64,000 nucleotides of DNA from an uncultured Algimonas sp. (lineage in GTDB: Bacteria; Pseudomonadota; Alphaproteobacteria; Caulobacterales; Maricaulaceae): positions 1-64,000 of the forward strand of contig CALDUL010000001.1 of assembly GCA_937923575.1 (NCBI GenBank), given 5' to 3'. Of this stretch, positions 44,719 through 53,406 are shown one piece after another. Under the pieces are notes generated by a model. That model ran no database searches. It had not been told where the DNA came from and saw only the letters and a program-made list of their open reading frames with translations. Each line of letters begins with the position of its first letter. Position 1 is the stretch's first letter. The position numbers were made by a program, and so were the translations under genes.

Positions 44719-45053
44719 GCCGATTTCCGCACACGCCGGATGGGCGCTATTTCGTTTCCAAGGGTCGGCTCTGGCGCAAGACCAATCCAAATTTGGCTGA
44801 GAATGAGCGCAAGGGGCTGGTGAAAGACCTCATGGACGCGCGCCGCGATGTGCACCGCTTTCGGGATGATGCGGAGGCGCTCGCGGCCGCACGGTCCCGG
44901 GTTCATGCGGCCAAGGTCGCACTCGGCGAACGCGGGCCCGTCTGGTGGACAGACGGCAAAGAGGACGTGCTGCGGAAGGCGCCGAAGAACACCTATTACG
45001 CGGAGTGGTGGGACGGCCTGAGCGAGGCCGAGCGAGAGGCGGGAACCCGCTAG
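44715..45053 (+). CDS. Small conserved protein of unknown function
   Basis: A 112-residue basic protein with the pattern PDGRYFVSKGRLWRKTNPNL at the N-terminus, RRDVHRFRDDAEALAAARSRVHAAK in the middle and RGPVWWTDGKEDVLRKAP later. I know similar short proteins from other proteobacteria but no DUF name or function. The GTG at 44715 overlaps the ccmH stop (GTGA), which fixes the start. Its stop overlaps that of the convergent gene at a CTAG. Confidence 0.72.
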   Translation: MSRFPHTPDGRYFVSKGRLWRKTNPNLAENERKGLVKDLMDARRDVHRFRDDAEALAAARSRVHAAKVALGERGPVWWTDGKEDVLRKAPKNTYYAEWWDGLSEAEREAGTR

Positions 45054-46243
45054 CGCGCCGCTGTATAGAGCGCGAACATGTCGCGCACGGGCTTGCCCAT
45101 GGCGGCTTCGAACTCCGCCTGGTCGCCTTCGCCCGCGATCACTGCCGTGTCGCTCTGGCGCAGATTGCTTCGGAAGATGCCGGCTGCGGAGACGGGGAGG
45201 AAATCCTCATAGGTGAGGGGAGCTCCGTCGGCGCCGAAATAGGCGAGCCCGTCGTCGCGCATCACGTTCCAATCATCCGGGAAGGCGGCGAAGGCATCCG
45301 ACATGGCGCGGTCATGTTCGCGCTCGGACTGCTTGGCTTCCGCTAGGCACTGATCATAGAGCGCACGGCCCTTGGGCGTCAGCGCGGCGCCGCGCTGTTC
45401 GATCTCGCCGAAGCGCGCAGTATGGTCGGCCTTTTCCCAGCCGTCCGCCGTCTTGAACGAGACAGGCTCGGACAGTGCGCGAAAGGCCGTCTGGCGCAGC
45501 AGGATCGGGCAGCGGCGCGCGGGCGGGCCTTCGATGATCTCTTTCGCCTCTAGCCCCGAGTCGCGCATAGCGACTTGCGCGGCGTCGATATCGGCGACCC
45601 GCGGCGTGAGGTGGTTCATATGCGGCCCGGCGAAGCTGACGATGTCTGCGATCAGCGGGTGAGTGTCGAGCAGCTGACGATAGAGCGACAGGTCCACCCG
45701 CGCGCGCGGTCGCCAGGCGAAGACGGCCACCGCGCCGTGCGCGAAGTCATGCGCATCGCTGTCGCGTAGCCCGCCATCGGACTCAGACTTCTCCAGCAGT
45801 TCGCGGGTGCGTTCGGGCAGCACGTCGCGCCCGCGCAGGGCCTCGCGCGCTGTCTCGCGCAGGTCCTCGTTCCGGATCATCTCCAGCCGCAGAAGGCTGG
45901 TGAACATGCGAAAGGGGCTGACGGCAAAAGCGTCTTCAGTGATCGGGCGGAATGCGGTGGAATGCACCGGCAGTCCCGCCACGCCCAGATCGTAATAGCC
46001 GACGGGTTCCATGCCCATCGCGCCGAAGAGACGGGCGATATCGGCGAGCTCGGAGGCTTGCCCCAGCCGTATGGCGCCGTGGCGTTCGCTCCCGAGTCTT
46101 GGGTCGTGTGCCTCGCCATTGATGTCTGCGACGATGTCGAGAAGCGTGCCATAGGCGGGCACTTCCTCGCGGTAGAGACGTGAGAGCGCTGCGCTGAACT
46201 CGGCGCGGATGTGATCAGAGGGTACGGGGTTGAAAGCAGGCAT
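45050..46243 (-). CDS. 2-oxoadipate dioxygenase/decarboxylase family protein (HglS/YdcJ, DUF1338)
   Basis: A 397-residue protein of the DUF1338 family. Metal-site pieces are SERHGAIRLG near residue 60 and FAGPHMNHLTPRVADIDAAQ near residue 207 (the His pair). HglS members convert 2-oxoadipate to D-2-hydroxyglutarate in D-lysine catabolism. No other lysine-degradation gene is in the window. The start at 46243 follows the family; 66 upstream codons are not credible. Confidence 0.85.
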   Translation of the reverse strand: MPAFNPVPSDHIRAEFSAALSRLYREEVPAYGTLLDIVADINGEAHDPRLGSERHGAIRLGQASELADIARLFGAMGMEPVGYYDLGVAGLPVHSTAFRPITEDAFAVSPFRMFTSLLRLEMIRNEDLRETAREALRGRDVLPERTRELLEKSESDGGLRDSDAHDFAHGAVAVFAWRPRARVDLSLYRQLLDTHPLIADIVSFAGPHMNHLTPRVADIDAAQVAMRDSGLEAKEIIEGPPARRCPILLRQTAFRALSEPVSFKTADGWEKADHTARFGEIEQRGAALTPKGRALYDQCLAEAKQSEREHDRAMSDAFAAFPDDWNVMRDDGLAYFGADGAPLTYEDFLPVSAAGIFRSNLRQSDTAVIAGEGDQAEFEAAMGKPVRDMFALYTAAR

Positions 46244-46314
46244 GGGACTGACGTGGCGCAGACGGACAGTGGTGTAAATGTTTCTCCCTTGGCGTGTCGT
46301 TGCCTGTTCGCTAT

Positions 46315-46974
46315 ATGTTCCGTGTGTCCGACTATGATAAACAGCAGTGGCAAGCCGAGCAGGCAGCGCGTGACGCTGCGCTGGACAAGCAGCGCGAGAA
46401 AGAGCGTAAGGCGCGCGAACGTTCCGCTCGCAATGCCGCACGCAAGCTCGAACGCCTCCGCCGCACGCTGGAGGAAAAGGGCGAGATCAGCGAGTTCGAG
46501 GCCGAGTTCTCTGAAAGCGTGTCCGAGCGGCTCGACAAATTCGGCTCTGCCTTTGGCAATCCCGAGCTCGGCCGCCCCGGCGATGCGCTCTCATCCGCGC
46601 AGAAACGCGTCGTGGCGGGTATGAACCGCAAGGTGAAAGATCTGCGCAAGAGGCCGAAGGTGGAGGCGGAGGGGTCTGAGCCTGAGGACGACTTCGAAGA
46701 GGAGATCTCCCGCCCACGCTACGATCGCAAGGCCAGGCCGCGCTCGTCCTTCAAATCGAAAAAGCAGAAGTGGACGCCTCGCGTGCGTCAGCTGGATGAG
46801 GATTTCGAGAATGACGTGACGGATGCTGTTCCGGAGCCAGAACCGGAGCGTCCGCCAGTTGGTAAGCCATTCCTGCGCGTGCTGGAGGAGGCGCCGACGC
46901 AACCAGTCTCCACGCCACAGCCGATTGCTCGGCCACAGGCTCCCTTTCTACGGGTGGTTTCCTCGAACGACTAG
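46315..46974 (+). CDS. Charged, partly coiled-coil protein of unknown function
   Basis: A 219-residue hydrophilic protein without signal or membrane segment. Residues 5-60 are a charged helix rich in Lys, Arg, Glu and Gln (DKQREKERKARERSARN), followed by a disordered acidic/basic middle and a Pro-rich C-terminus with the repeated short motif PFLRV (KPFLRVLEE and APFLRVVSS). No family is recognised. Start could be ATG 46315 or GTG 46324; no clear ribosome-binding site. It is divergent from the DUF1338 gene. Confidence 0.62.
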   Translation: MFRVSDYDKQQWQAEQAARDAALDKQREKERKARERSARNAARKLERLRRTLEEKGEISEFEAEFSESVSERLDKFGSAFGNPELGRPGDALSSAQKRVVAGMNRKVKDLRKRPKVEAEGSEPEDDFEEEISRPRYDRKARPRSSFKSKKQKWTPRVRQLDEDFENDVTDAVPEPEPERPPVGKPFLRVLEEAPTQPVSTPQPIARPQAPFLRVVSSND

Positions 46975-47043
46975 GCAAGGGTTCTCGCGGCGTAGGCTTT
47001 GCCACGGGGTAGCCGCAAATGCAGAGTACAACGCTCATGGGCC

Positions 47044-47078
47044 AAGAAAAAAGGCCCGCCGCTTGCGCGACGGGCCCC
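47044..47078 (-). terminator. Rho-independent terminator of the EF-hand gene
   Basis: Read on the minus strand: GGCCCG arms (47053-47058 with 47071-47076) enclose a further short CGC/GCG pairing, followed by TTTTTTCTTGG. It lies 25 bases after the stop of the EF-hand gene. Confidence 0.8.
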
Positions 47079-47102
47079 TAACTCGTTGAGCGTATCGACC
47101 GC

Positions 47103-47888
47103 TTACAGGCGCGGCTCTGAGCGGAAGTAGCCGCGGTTGAGCACGTCTTCGCTGGCTGCGATCTGAAAGCGGATTTCGTCGAAGTCGCTTTGGCCGTTGG
47201 TGAAGCGGATGAACTCCTGCGCGGCGGCGGTCGTGGTGATGCCGGTCTTGCTGCGGGCCTTGCGGTACTCGTTGAAGTCCACGCGACCATCGCTGTTCAT
47301 GTCGTAGTCGCCAAAAACGCCGTAGTCGTTCGAATAGCTAAGGCTGACCGGGCTGCTGACGGTCATGCTGTCCGTCGTGATGGTCGAGCCTAGGACGGCG
47401 GATGGCTGGGTCGTCATGACGGGCTCTGTCGTCATGGTGGTCGTCATGCCCATGGCGGCCGACTGCGTGTCGTCCATGTTGTGCACTGTGCCGTCGTCCA
47501 GATGCTTGTGCGGCATATTGGCGATGTCCACGCCCGCAAAGGTGCGGTCCGTGATGACGTCGCTCGATCCGCCGGTCAGCTTCACATACTCTTTGGCGGA
47601 GTCGGTCGCGTCATAGCCCTTGGTCTCCATGAAAGTGGAGAACTCGGTGAAGTCGACTTGGCCGTCGGCATTGGTGTCGATCATGTCGAATGGACCGCCG
47701 TCGGTCGCATATTTCGCCGCCATCATATTGGTCGTCTTCATGTCCATGGCCTGCTTTTTCTGCATTTTGGCGTCCATGGTCATGGTCGCGGCCGTGTCGA
47801 CCATGTCGCTCTTGTCCTGATCGCCGGCGAGCGCGGGGGCTGCGGCGGCGACGAGCATGGCTGTGGTTGTGGCTAGAATGGTTCTCAT
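47103..47888 (-). CDS. Secreted EF-hand, methionine-rich protein
   Basis: A 261-residue protein. The signal peptide is MRTILATTTAMLVAAAAPALA. Two canonical EF-hand loops are present, DTNADGQVDFTEF (near residue 72) and DMNSDGRVDFNEY (near residue 203), so it should bind calcium in the periplasm or outside. Between them lies a Met/Thr-rich region, and a Met-rich stretch precedes the first loop (MTMDAKMQKKQAMDMKTTNMM). The function is unknown. It has its own terminator. Confidence 0.82.
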   Translation of the reverse strand: MRTILATTTAMLVAAAAPALAGDQDKSDMVDTAATMTMDAKMQKKQAMDMKTTNMMAAKYATDGGPFDMIDTNADGQVDFTEFSTFMETKGYDATDSAKEYVKLTGGSSDVITDRTFAGVDIANMPHKHLDDGTVHNMDDTQSAAMGMTTTMTTEPVMTTQPSAVLGSTITTDSMTVSSPVSLSYSNDYGVFGDYDMNSDGRVDFNEYRKARSKTGITTTAAAQEFIRFTNGQSDFDEIRFQIAASEDVLNRGYFRSEPRL

Positions 47889-48014
47889 GATGTTTCCTTT
47901 CGAAACTGGTGGCGCGCGCCTGGACGTTGCGGTCATCGCGACGAGGCGTCCGGCGCCGATTTGGCGCAAATCCGCGCGAGATCCGTCTTGAAGAGGGAGG
48001 GTTGGATCGCGCGC

Positions 48015-48087
48015 GGACTTGCGGGGTTTAAACGGGGCCAGCTCGGGAAATGTTGCATGAACATTCCGTCACGGACCCCGCAAGTCC
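48015..48087. repeat. Long perfect inverted repeat between two secreted-protein genes
   Basis: GGACTTGCGGGGT (48015-48027) and ACCCCGCAAGTCC (48075-48087) are a perfect 13-bp inverted repeat with a 47-base interior that contains a smaller ATGTT/AACAT palindrome. It lies in the 219-base gap downstream of the acidic protein gene and upstream of the EF-hand gene, both on the minus strand. It could be a transcript-end hairpin or an operator; there is no T-run beside it. Confidence 0.6.
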
Positions 48088-48107
48088 CTGATGAAGCGAG
48101 GGTGTCG

Positions 48108-48581
48108 CTAGTCGAGCGGATCTTCGTCGAGCTTGTCGGACGCTTCGTCTTCATCGGTCTCCAGCTCAGAGTCCGTCTCCTCGCCTTCACCGACCGAATA
48201 ATCGGTTTCCGCGTCGTCCTCGGACGTCTCGACCTCGCCCTCGATGATGAACTCGCCCGGTTCGGTCGTCTCCAGCGACGTGCCATATTCGTTCAGGCCG
48301 GGCTCGAATATTTCGACTTCGCCTGCGACGTCGGAATTCGGCGTCGTCGTCAGCGCGTCTTCGCTCGTGTCCTTCTCGACCTTTTTAGTCTCCAAAGTCG
48401 TTTCAGGAGGCGTCGCGGTCGAAGACGCAACCTCGGTCGGCAGCATGGCCACATAGGTTACGGCCGATGCGTTCTGCAGCTTGGCCTGATCCGTCTTGTC
48501 GCACGCGAAAGCCGGGGCGGCGAGTGCCAGCGGCAGGGCGGCGGCAAGCGAAATCGCGAGTGCTTTTTTGGTCTTTGTCAT
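48108..48581 (-). CDS. Secreted strongly acidic protein of unknown function
   Basis: A 157-residue protein. Signal peptide to about residue 25 (ISLAAALPLALAAPAFA), then a mature chain dominated by Glu, Asp, Thr and Ser with long acidic runs (TSEDDAETDYSVGEGEETDS). One Cys follows the signal (FACDKTD). Probably disordered and possibly calcium or metal binding. The start at 48581 has GGAG upstream. No family recognised. Confidence 0.68.
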   Translation of the reverse strand: MTKTKKALAISLAAALPLALAAPAFACDKTDQAKLQNASAVTYVAMLPTEVASSTATPPETTLETKKVEKDTSEDALTTTPNSDVAGEVEIFEPGLNEYGTSLETTEPGEFIIEGEVETSEDDAETDYSVGEGEETDSELETDEDEASDKLDEDPLD

Positions 48582-48798
48582 TGTGTCTCTCCAGTTGTGG
48601 CGGCTTGTGGGTTTTTGGGAAACGCCGCCGGGAGACACAGAAGGCCGTCCAAATCGGGCGGCAAAGGGGCAAGACTGGGGCGGTTGCCTTTCGGCTATAT
48701 GACCGTTTCCTCATCCTGCGGTAGGACTTGGCGATGCTTCCCGGTGTCGCCGCCTATTTCGCTTGAATATCGAAAAACGATAAGGCACGAGACAGCTC

Positions 48799-49758
48799 AT
48801 GACTGTTGCCCGATCCATCCTGTCTATGGACTCCGTGTCCAAAACCTTTGGGGGAGTCCCGGCAGTAAAAGGCGTCAGCTTCGATGTGGCGCCAGGCGAA
48901 ATCGTCGGCTTTCTGGGCCCCAACGGCGCCGGCAAAACGACGAGCCTGCGTATGGCGCTGGGCTATGTGAAACCCGATAGCGGCTCCGTCAGCCTGTTTG
49001 GCGGCCAACCGGGCGAGGCCACATTTGGGCGGATCGGTTTCCTGCCCGAAGAGCGCGGGCTCTACAAAAAGCAGAATGCGCGCGAATCGATTGCCCATAT
49101 GGCGCGGCTCAACGGCATGACGAAACGCGATGCCTTCATGACGGCGGATCAGCTGCTGGACCGCTACGGCCTCGGCGATGCCAAGCGGAAGAAGAACAAG
49201 GACATGTCCAAGGGCATGGCGCAGAAGGTGCAGCTGCTGTCCGCCATCGCCCATGACCCAGAGTTTTACGTGCTCGACGAGCCGTTTTCCGGTCTCGACC
49301 CGGTCAATCAGAAAGTGCTTGAAGAAATGGTGCGCGAAATCGCGGATCGTGGCCGCACTATCCTGTTTTCCACCCATGTCATGGAACACGCCGAGCGTCT
49401 GTGCGACCGCATCGTGCTGATGGCGCGCGGGGAGAAGGTTTTCGACGGCACCGTTGCCGAGGCGCTCGACCACGCCCCGCGCCGCGTCGTCATGGACAGC
49501 GAGAACTCCGGATTGATGGACGCCGTTCGCCCATTTGCGGAAGAGTTGGAGCGCACGGAAAACGGCGCGCTCGACCTGCTGCTCACGCGGTCGGCCCAAG
49601 TGCCGGATATTCTTGAGACCTGTGTGCAGGCCGGTGTGCGGCTGACGCGGTTCGAGCCGATGCGCGCGAGCCTGCATGAGGCCTTCGTCGCGCTTGTCGG
49701 CGAAGAGGTGCGTGCGGAGCTCGAGGCGAGCGCGCCCGTCGTTGAGGAGGCCGCCTGA
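48799..49758 (+). CDS. ABC transporter ATP-binding protein (ABC-2 exporter, NatA-like)
   Basis: A 319-residue ATPase. Walker A is GPNGAGKTT (residues about 40-48), the signature is the SKGMAQKVQLL variant typical of NatA-type exporters, Walker B is FYVLDEPFSGLDP and the switch His is in FSTHVMEHAE. The last 80 residues form a DUF4162-type accessory domain. It pairs with the permease that starts within its stop codon. Likely exports sodium, a drug or a lipid; the substrate is not evident. Confidence 0.93.
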   Translation: MTVARSILSMDSVSKTFGGVPAVKGVSFDVAPGEIVGFLGPNGAGKTTSLRMALGYVKPDSGSVSLFGGQPGEATFGRIGFLPEERGLYKKQNARESIAHMARLNGMTKRDAFMTADQLLDRYGLGDAKRKKNKDMSKGMAQKVQLLSAIAHDPEFYVLDEPFSGLDPVNQKVLEEMVREIADRGRTILFSTHVMEHAERLCDRIVLMARGEKVFDGTVAEALDHAPRRVVMDSENSGLMDAVRPFAEELERTENGALDLLLTRSAQVPDILETCVQAGVRLTRFEPMRASLHEAFVALVGEEVRAELEASAPVVEEAA

Positions 49759-51290
49759 TGGATATCGCAGTCAAGAGAGACGCCCCTGTCGATATCCCCG
49801 TCGGTGAGCCCAACCCCACCAGCCCGCTGCCGCGCATGCGCCGTGTCTGGCTGATCGCGATGCGCGACTTCGTTGGCTATGTGAAGACCTGGGGTTTCTG
49901 GCTGTCCTTCCTCTTTCCCGTCATCTTCGCCGTCGGCGGATTTCTCTACGCGCAGTCGGATATCGACCTGTCGCCACCGAAATTTGAGACCATACTGGAT
50001 CAGACCAACTACCACGGCGAAAAGCTCATCGAGTTCGAGCAGCGGGAATATGAGCGTCGGCGAGAGCTTGCCGTATCTGCGCTCGGCATGTTGCTGCCGA
50101 AGTCGGAGCAGGAGGCGTTCGAGGCGTTCGTCGAGGACAACGGCGCGGATGCCGGGATAGAGGAGCTGCGACGTCGAAATGCGGCCGGCGCCGACCAGGT
50201 CGATCTGCCGGAACGCTCTCTGTTCCTGGTCGATCCGCCCGCGAATACGCTCGCAGATCTGCGTCCCTATCTCGACGGGGACAAGACTGTGTCCTTTGGC
50301 GAGAAGACCGTGCCGCTCAACGGCGTCATCGTGATCAAGGGGACGCAAGATGCGCCCATCACGGAATATTGGACGCGCAACTTCAATAACGCGCCCGCCG
50401 AGCGCCTGCTCAATCGCTATCTGCGCGACCTCGCGGAGACGCGCTTCTTCGCGCAGACGGATCTGACCAAGGCCGACTATGACGAAGCCCTGAAAGACCG
50501 GGTCAGGGTCGCGGTTTTCGACCCCACCAAGGCGTCGGAGGACGGCGGGGAAGATCAGGCTGTCTCCATGTGGGACCGGGCTCCCTATATCGTCGGCGCG
50601 GCGCTCGGAATCTTTCTGCTGATGACCATCTTTGCCGGGTCGCTCGCCCTGCTGACCTCGATGATCGAGGAGAAGATGAACAAGCTGCTGGAGATGATGC
50701 TGGCCAGTGCGAAGTTTTCCGAGATCATGTTGGGCAAGATGCTCGGTGCGGCCATGCTGACCCTGGCGAGCCTCGCGCCCTATTTTTTGGTCGGGATAGC
50801 CGCCGTTATAGGCTTTCTATTCTTCGGCAATGCTGAGCAGGTCGAGGCCATTCGCGAAGCCTTCCCGTTGAGCACGATTATAATCAGCATCGTCTATCTG
50901 GTGCTGGGCTATATGCTCTATGCGACGGTGCTGATCTCGTTGGGTGCACTGGCGCAATCGATGCAGGACGCGCAGACTTTGTCCCTGCCGATCATCATGT
51001 TGATGTTTGCGGGTATGCTGACGATCCAGTTCGGCTTCCTCGCGCCGGACAGCCCGCCCATCGTGTTCGCGTCGATCTTCCCGCTGACCTCGCCCTTTGC
51101 GATGATGATCCGTCTGGCGAGCGATCCGCCGCTCTGGCAGATCCTGCTGTCGCTGGCGTTGCTGCTGGCTTCGGTCGTCGGCGTGATGTGGCTCTGCGCG
51201 CGCATTTTCCGCTTCGGCGTGCTGTCGGGCGGCGGGGTCGGCGTGATCAAGAATTGGTTCAAGCGGACCATTCTGCGCCGTGCTGCGTAA
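49758..51290 (+). CDS. ABC-2 transporter permease (NatB-like)
   Basis: A 510-residue protein. One N-terminal transmembrane helix (GFWLSFLFPVIFAVGGFLY), a large extracytoplasmic domain (about 55-280), then five or six helices from about 285 onward with the typical SMIEEKMNKLLEMMLASAKFSEIMLGKMLG loop. This is the ABC2_membrane_3 architecture. Its ATG overlaps the ATPase stop by one base (TGATG). It forms the exporter with the preceding ATPase. Confidence 0.92.
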   Translation: MDIAVKRDAPVDIPVGEPNPTSPLPRMRRVWLIAMRDFVGYVKTWGFWLSFLFPVIFAVGGFLYAQSDIDLSPPKFETILDQTNYHGEKLIEFEQREYERRRELAVSALGMLLPKSEQEAFEAFVEDNGADAGIEELRRRNAAGADQVDLPERSLFLVDPPANTLADLRPYLDGDKTVSFGEKTVPLNGVIVIKGTQDAPITEYWTRNFNNAPAERLLNRYLRDLAETRFFAQTDLTKADYDEALKDRVRVAVFDPTKASEDGGEDQAVSMWDRAPYIVGAALGIFLLMTIFAGSLALLTSMIEEKMNKLLEMMLASAKFSEIMLGKMLGAAMLTLASLAPYFLVGIAAVIGFLFFGNAEQVEAIREAFPLSTIIISIVYLVLGYMLYATVLISLGALAQSMQDAQTLSLPIIMLMFAGMLTIQFGFLAPDSPPIVFASIFPLTSPFAMMIRLASDPPLWQILLSLALLLASVVGVMWLCARIFRFGVLSGGGVGVIKNWFKRTILRRAA

Positions 51291-51298
51291 GTAAAGTC

Positions 51299-51997
51299 AT
51301 GAGCCCCACTGACGCCCGCAACGCCATCCTCGACCGTGCCCTTGGCGCGGCGGCCTTCGACGGCTGGACCGACGCCATGATGGCCAAGGCGGCCACCGAT
51401 GCCGGATTGCCGGACGGCGCGGATGCGCTCTACTTTCCGGACGGCGCTGTGGAACTCATCGCCTACTGGTCCGGCCGCATGGACGCCGAGGCGCGCGTCC
51501 AGATCGAAGCGCTCGATCTTGCCTCCATGAAAATCCGCGAACGCGTGACCGAAGGCGTCGCCATCCGCCTTGATCAGATCGGTCGCCATGAGGAAGCCGC
51601 TCGCCGCGCACAGGGCCGGCTTAGCTTGCCGGATGGTCTCGGCACGGCGGCCAAGGTGACCTGGGCAGCCGCTGACATGATCTGGGGTGCCATTGGCGAC
51701 ACCAGCACAGACGCCAACTTCTATTCCAAACGCGCGGTGCTCTCAGGTGTGCTCGCGTCCACCGCGCCGATCTGGCTGAACGATAGCCTGCCGGACAAGC
51801 CGGACGGCCGTGCGTTCCTGAACCGCCGCATCGAGAACGTCATGCAGTTCGAAAAGGTGAAAGCGACCGTGCGCAAGGCGTCGGGCGACCTCCCCAATCC
51901 CGCCGAAGTGCTCGGGCGGATGCGCTATGGTGGCTTGCGGCAGAAGGGCGTGCCGACGCGGCGCGAGAAGCGCCGGATCAGGCGAGGAAGCCTCTAG
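51299..51997 (+). CDS. COQ9-family ubiquinone biosynthesis protein
   Basis: A 232-residue protein of the COQ9 family: an N-terminal helix-turn-helix-like TetR-related fold (DGWTDAMMAKAATDAGL), then LYFPDGAVELIAYWSGRMD and AADMIWGAIGDTSTDANFYSKRAVLSGV, the hydrophobic lipid-binding surface. It helps the COQ7-type hydroxylation of a ubiquinone precursor. It follows the exporter by 8 bases; the connection may be only transcriptional. Confidence 0.92.
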   Translation: MSPTDARNAILDRALGAAAFDGWTDAMMAKAATDAGLPDGADALYFPDGAVELIAYWSGRMDAEARVQIEALDLASMKIRERVTEGVAIRLDQIGRHEEAARRAQGRLSLPDGLGTAAKVTWAAADMIWGAIGDTSTDANFYSKRAVLSGVLASTAPIWLNDSLPDKPDGRAFLNRRIENVMQFEKVKATVRKASGDLPNPAEVLGRMRYGGLRQKGVPTRREKRRIRRGSL

Positions 51998-52000
51998 GCG

Positions 52001-53323
52001 TTATTTTTTCGCCCGTGTCCCCGCCGGTCCCTTGTAGACCGTGCCGCCTTTCATAACGAAATCGACGCTCATCAGCTCGGCGACGTCATCCAGCGGATTG
52101 CCGTCCAGACCGATGATATCGGCATATTTGCCAGCTTCCAGCGTGCCGATGACGTCGGATAGTTGAATGTGCTTCGCCGCGACCGTGGTGGCGCTTTCGA
52201 TGGCTTCCATCGGGCTCATGCCCGCTTTGACCATATATTGGAATTCCTTGGCGTTCTGCCCGTGAGCCGAGACACCGGAGTCGGTGCCAAACGCGATGGT
52301 CACACCGTTGCGGAAAGCCAGCGTTGCCATGTCCTGCATGGCGGGGCCGACTTCGCGGGCTTTTCTGACCTGATTAGGCGTGAGGAAAGTGTCGGGGTCC
52401 TCCGCCCATTCCGCGACGGTCATGCCCGCGAGCACGGTCGGGACCAGCACGGCGTCGTTTTGCTTGAACAGCCTTGCGGTCTCCCGGTCCATGAAGCTGC
52501 CGTGTTCGATGGAATCGATGCCCGCGCGCAGCGCGGCGTCGATACCGTCCTTGTCATGGGCATGGGCCGTGACCTTGCGGCCCATCGTGGCAGCGGTTTC
52601 GACGATGGCGGCGAGTTCGTCGTCTAGCAGCTGCTGTCCCGTGCCGGCATTGGTGTCGGAGAGCACACCGCCCGTTGCCGTGATCTTGATGACGTCCGCA
52701 CCGTTCTTTACCGCCTGGCGCACCGCGCGGCGGCAGTCAGCGGGTCCGTCGCAGATCGTCTCCGACTGATACATCTCCAAAATGTCGTCCTTGAAGCCAT
52801 GGAAGTCGCCGTGCCCGCCGGTCGCTGCAATCGCGGACCCTGCCGCACGAATATGCGGACCGGGCACCAGCCCCTTGTCGATTGCGCGGCGCAGGGCGAA
52901 TATCTCCTTCGGCCCGCCGACGTCCTGCACAGCGGTGAAGCCCGCCATCAGCGTCGTCTTGGCGTGGGCAGCCGCCTGCAATGCCACATCTCCGGCTTCC
53001 AGTCGTACCGCATCGTCCGGCTTGCCGGTCGCGCGGTCAGAGCGCAGGTGTACATGACTGTCGATCAGCCCGGGCAGGAAGAACATCCCGCGCCCGTCGA
53101 TGATCATCGCCTCGTCGTCCTCCAGATAGCCTGGCTCGATGCCGACGATCTCGCCGCCGTGGATAACGATAGTCTGGCGCTTTTCCGCGGCGCGTCCGGG
53201 AACAGCCAACACGGTACCGGCATGGATCAGCGTGTAGTCGGAGCGGTCATGCGCGCTGTGCATATCCGCAGACGCGACGACGGGCAGGGCGGCTATGGCG
53301 GCGGTCAGGAGCAGGCGTTTCAT
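52001..53323 (-). CDS. Secreted amidohydrolase-family metallo-hydrolase
   Basis: A 440-residue protein. Signal peptide LLLTAAIAALPVVASA, then an amidohydrolase TIM barrel: HVHLR near residue 95 (first metal pair), Lys in GADVIKITATGG (carbamylated ligand), HAH (AHAHDKD), IEHGSF, and Asp in AFGTDSG. The C-terminal strand region (GTLEAGKYADIIGLDGNPL) is standard. The group includes Xaa-Pro dipeptidases and imidazolonepropionase-like enzymes; the substrate is unknown. The start at 53323 gives the signal peptide; upstream codons reach into the next gene. Confidence 0.9.
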   Translation of the reverse strand: MKRLLLTAAIAALPVVASADMHSAHDRSDYTLIHAGTVLAVPGRAAEKRQTIVIHGGEIVGIEPGYLEDDEAMIIDGRGMFFLPGLIDSHVHLRSDRATGKPDDAVRLEAGDVALQAAAHAKTTLMAGFTAVQDVGGPKEIFALRRAIDKGLVPGPHIRAAGSAIAATGGHGDFHGFKDDILEMYQSETICDGPADCRRAVRQAVKNGADVIKITATGGVLSDTNAGTGQQLLDDELAAIVETAATMGRKVTAHAHDKDGIDAALRAGIDSIEHGSFMDRETARLFKQNDAVLVPTVLAGMTVAEWAEDPDTFLTPNQVRKAREVGPAMQDMATLAFRNGVTIAFGTDSGVSAHGQNAKEFQYMVKAGMSPMEAIESATTVAAKHIQLSDVIGTLEAGKYADIIGLDGNPLDDVAELMSVDFVMKGGTVYKGPAGTRAKK

Positions 53324-53406
53324 GGGCGGTCTCTTGCAAAAGTCGTAGATCGGGGCTGCCGCGAAAGCGGCGCGTGGTAAAGAGAGTTCGTGCGCCGCGC
53401 GAGTTC

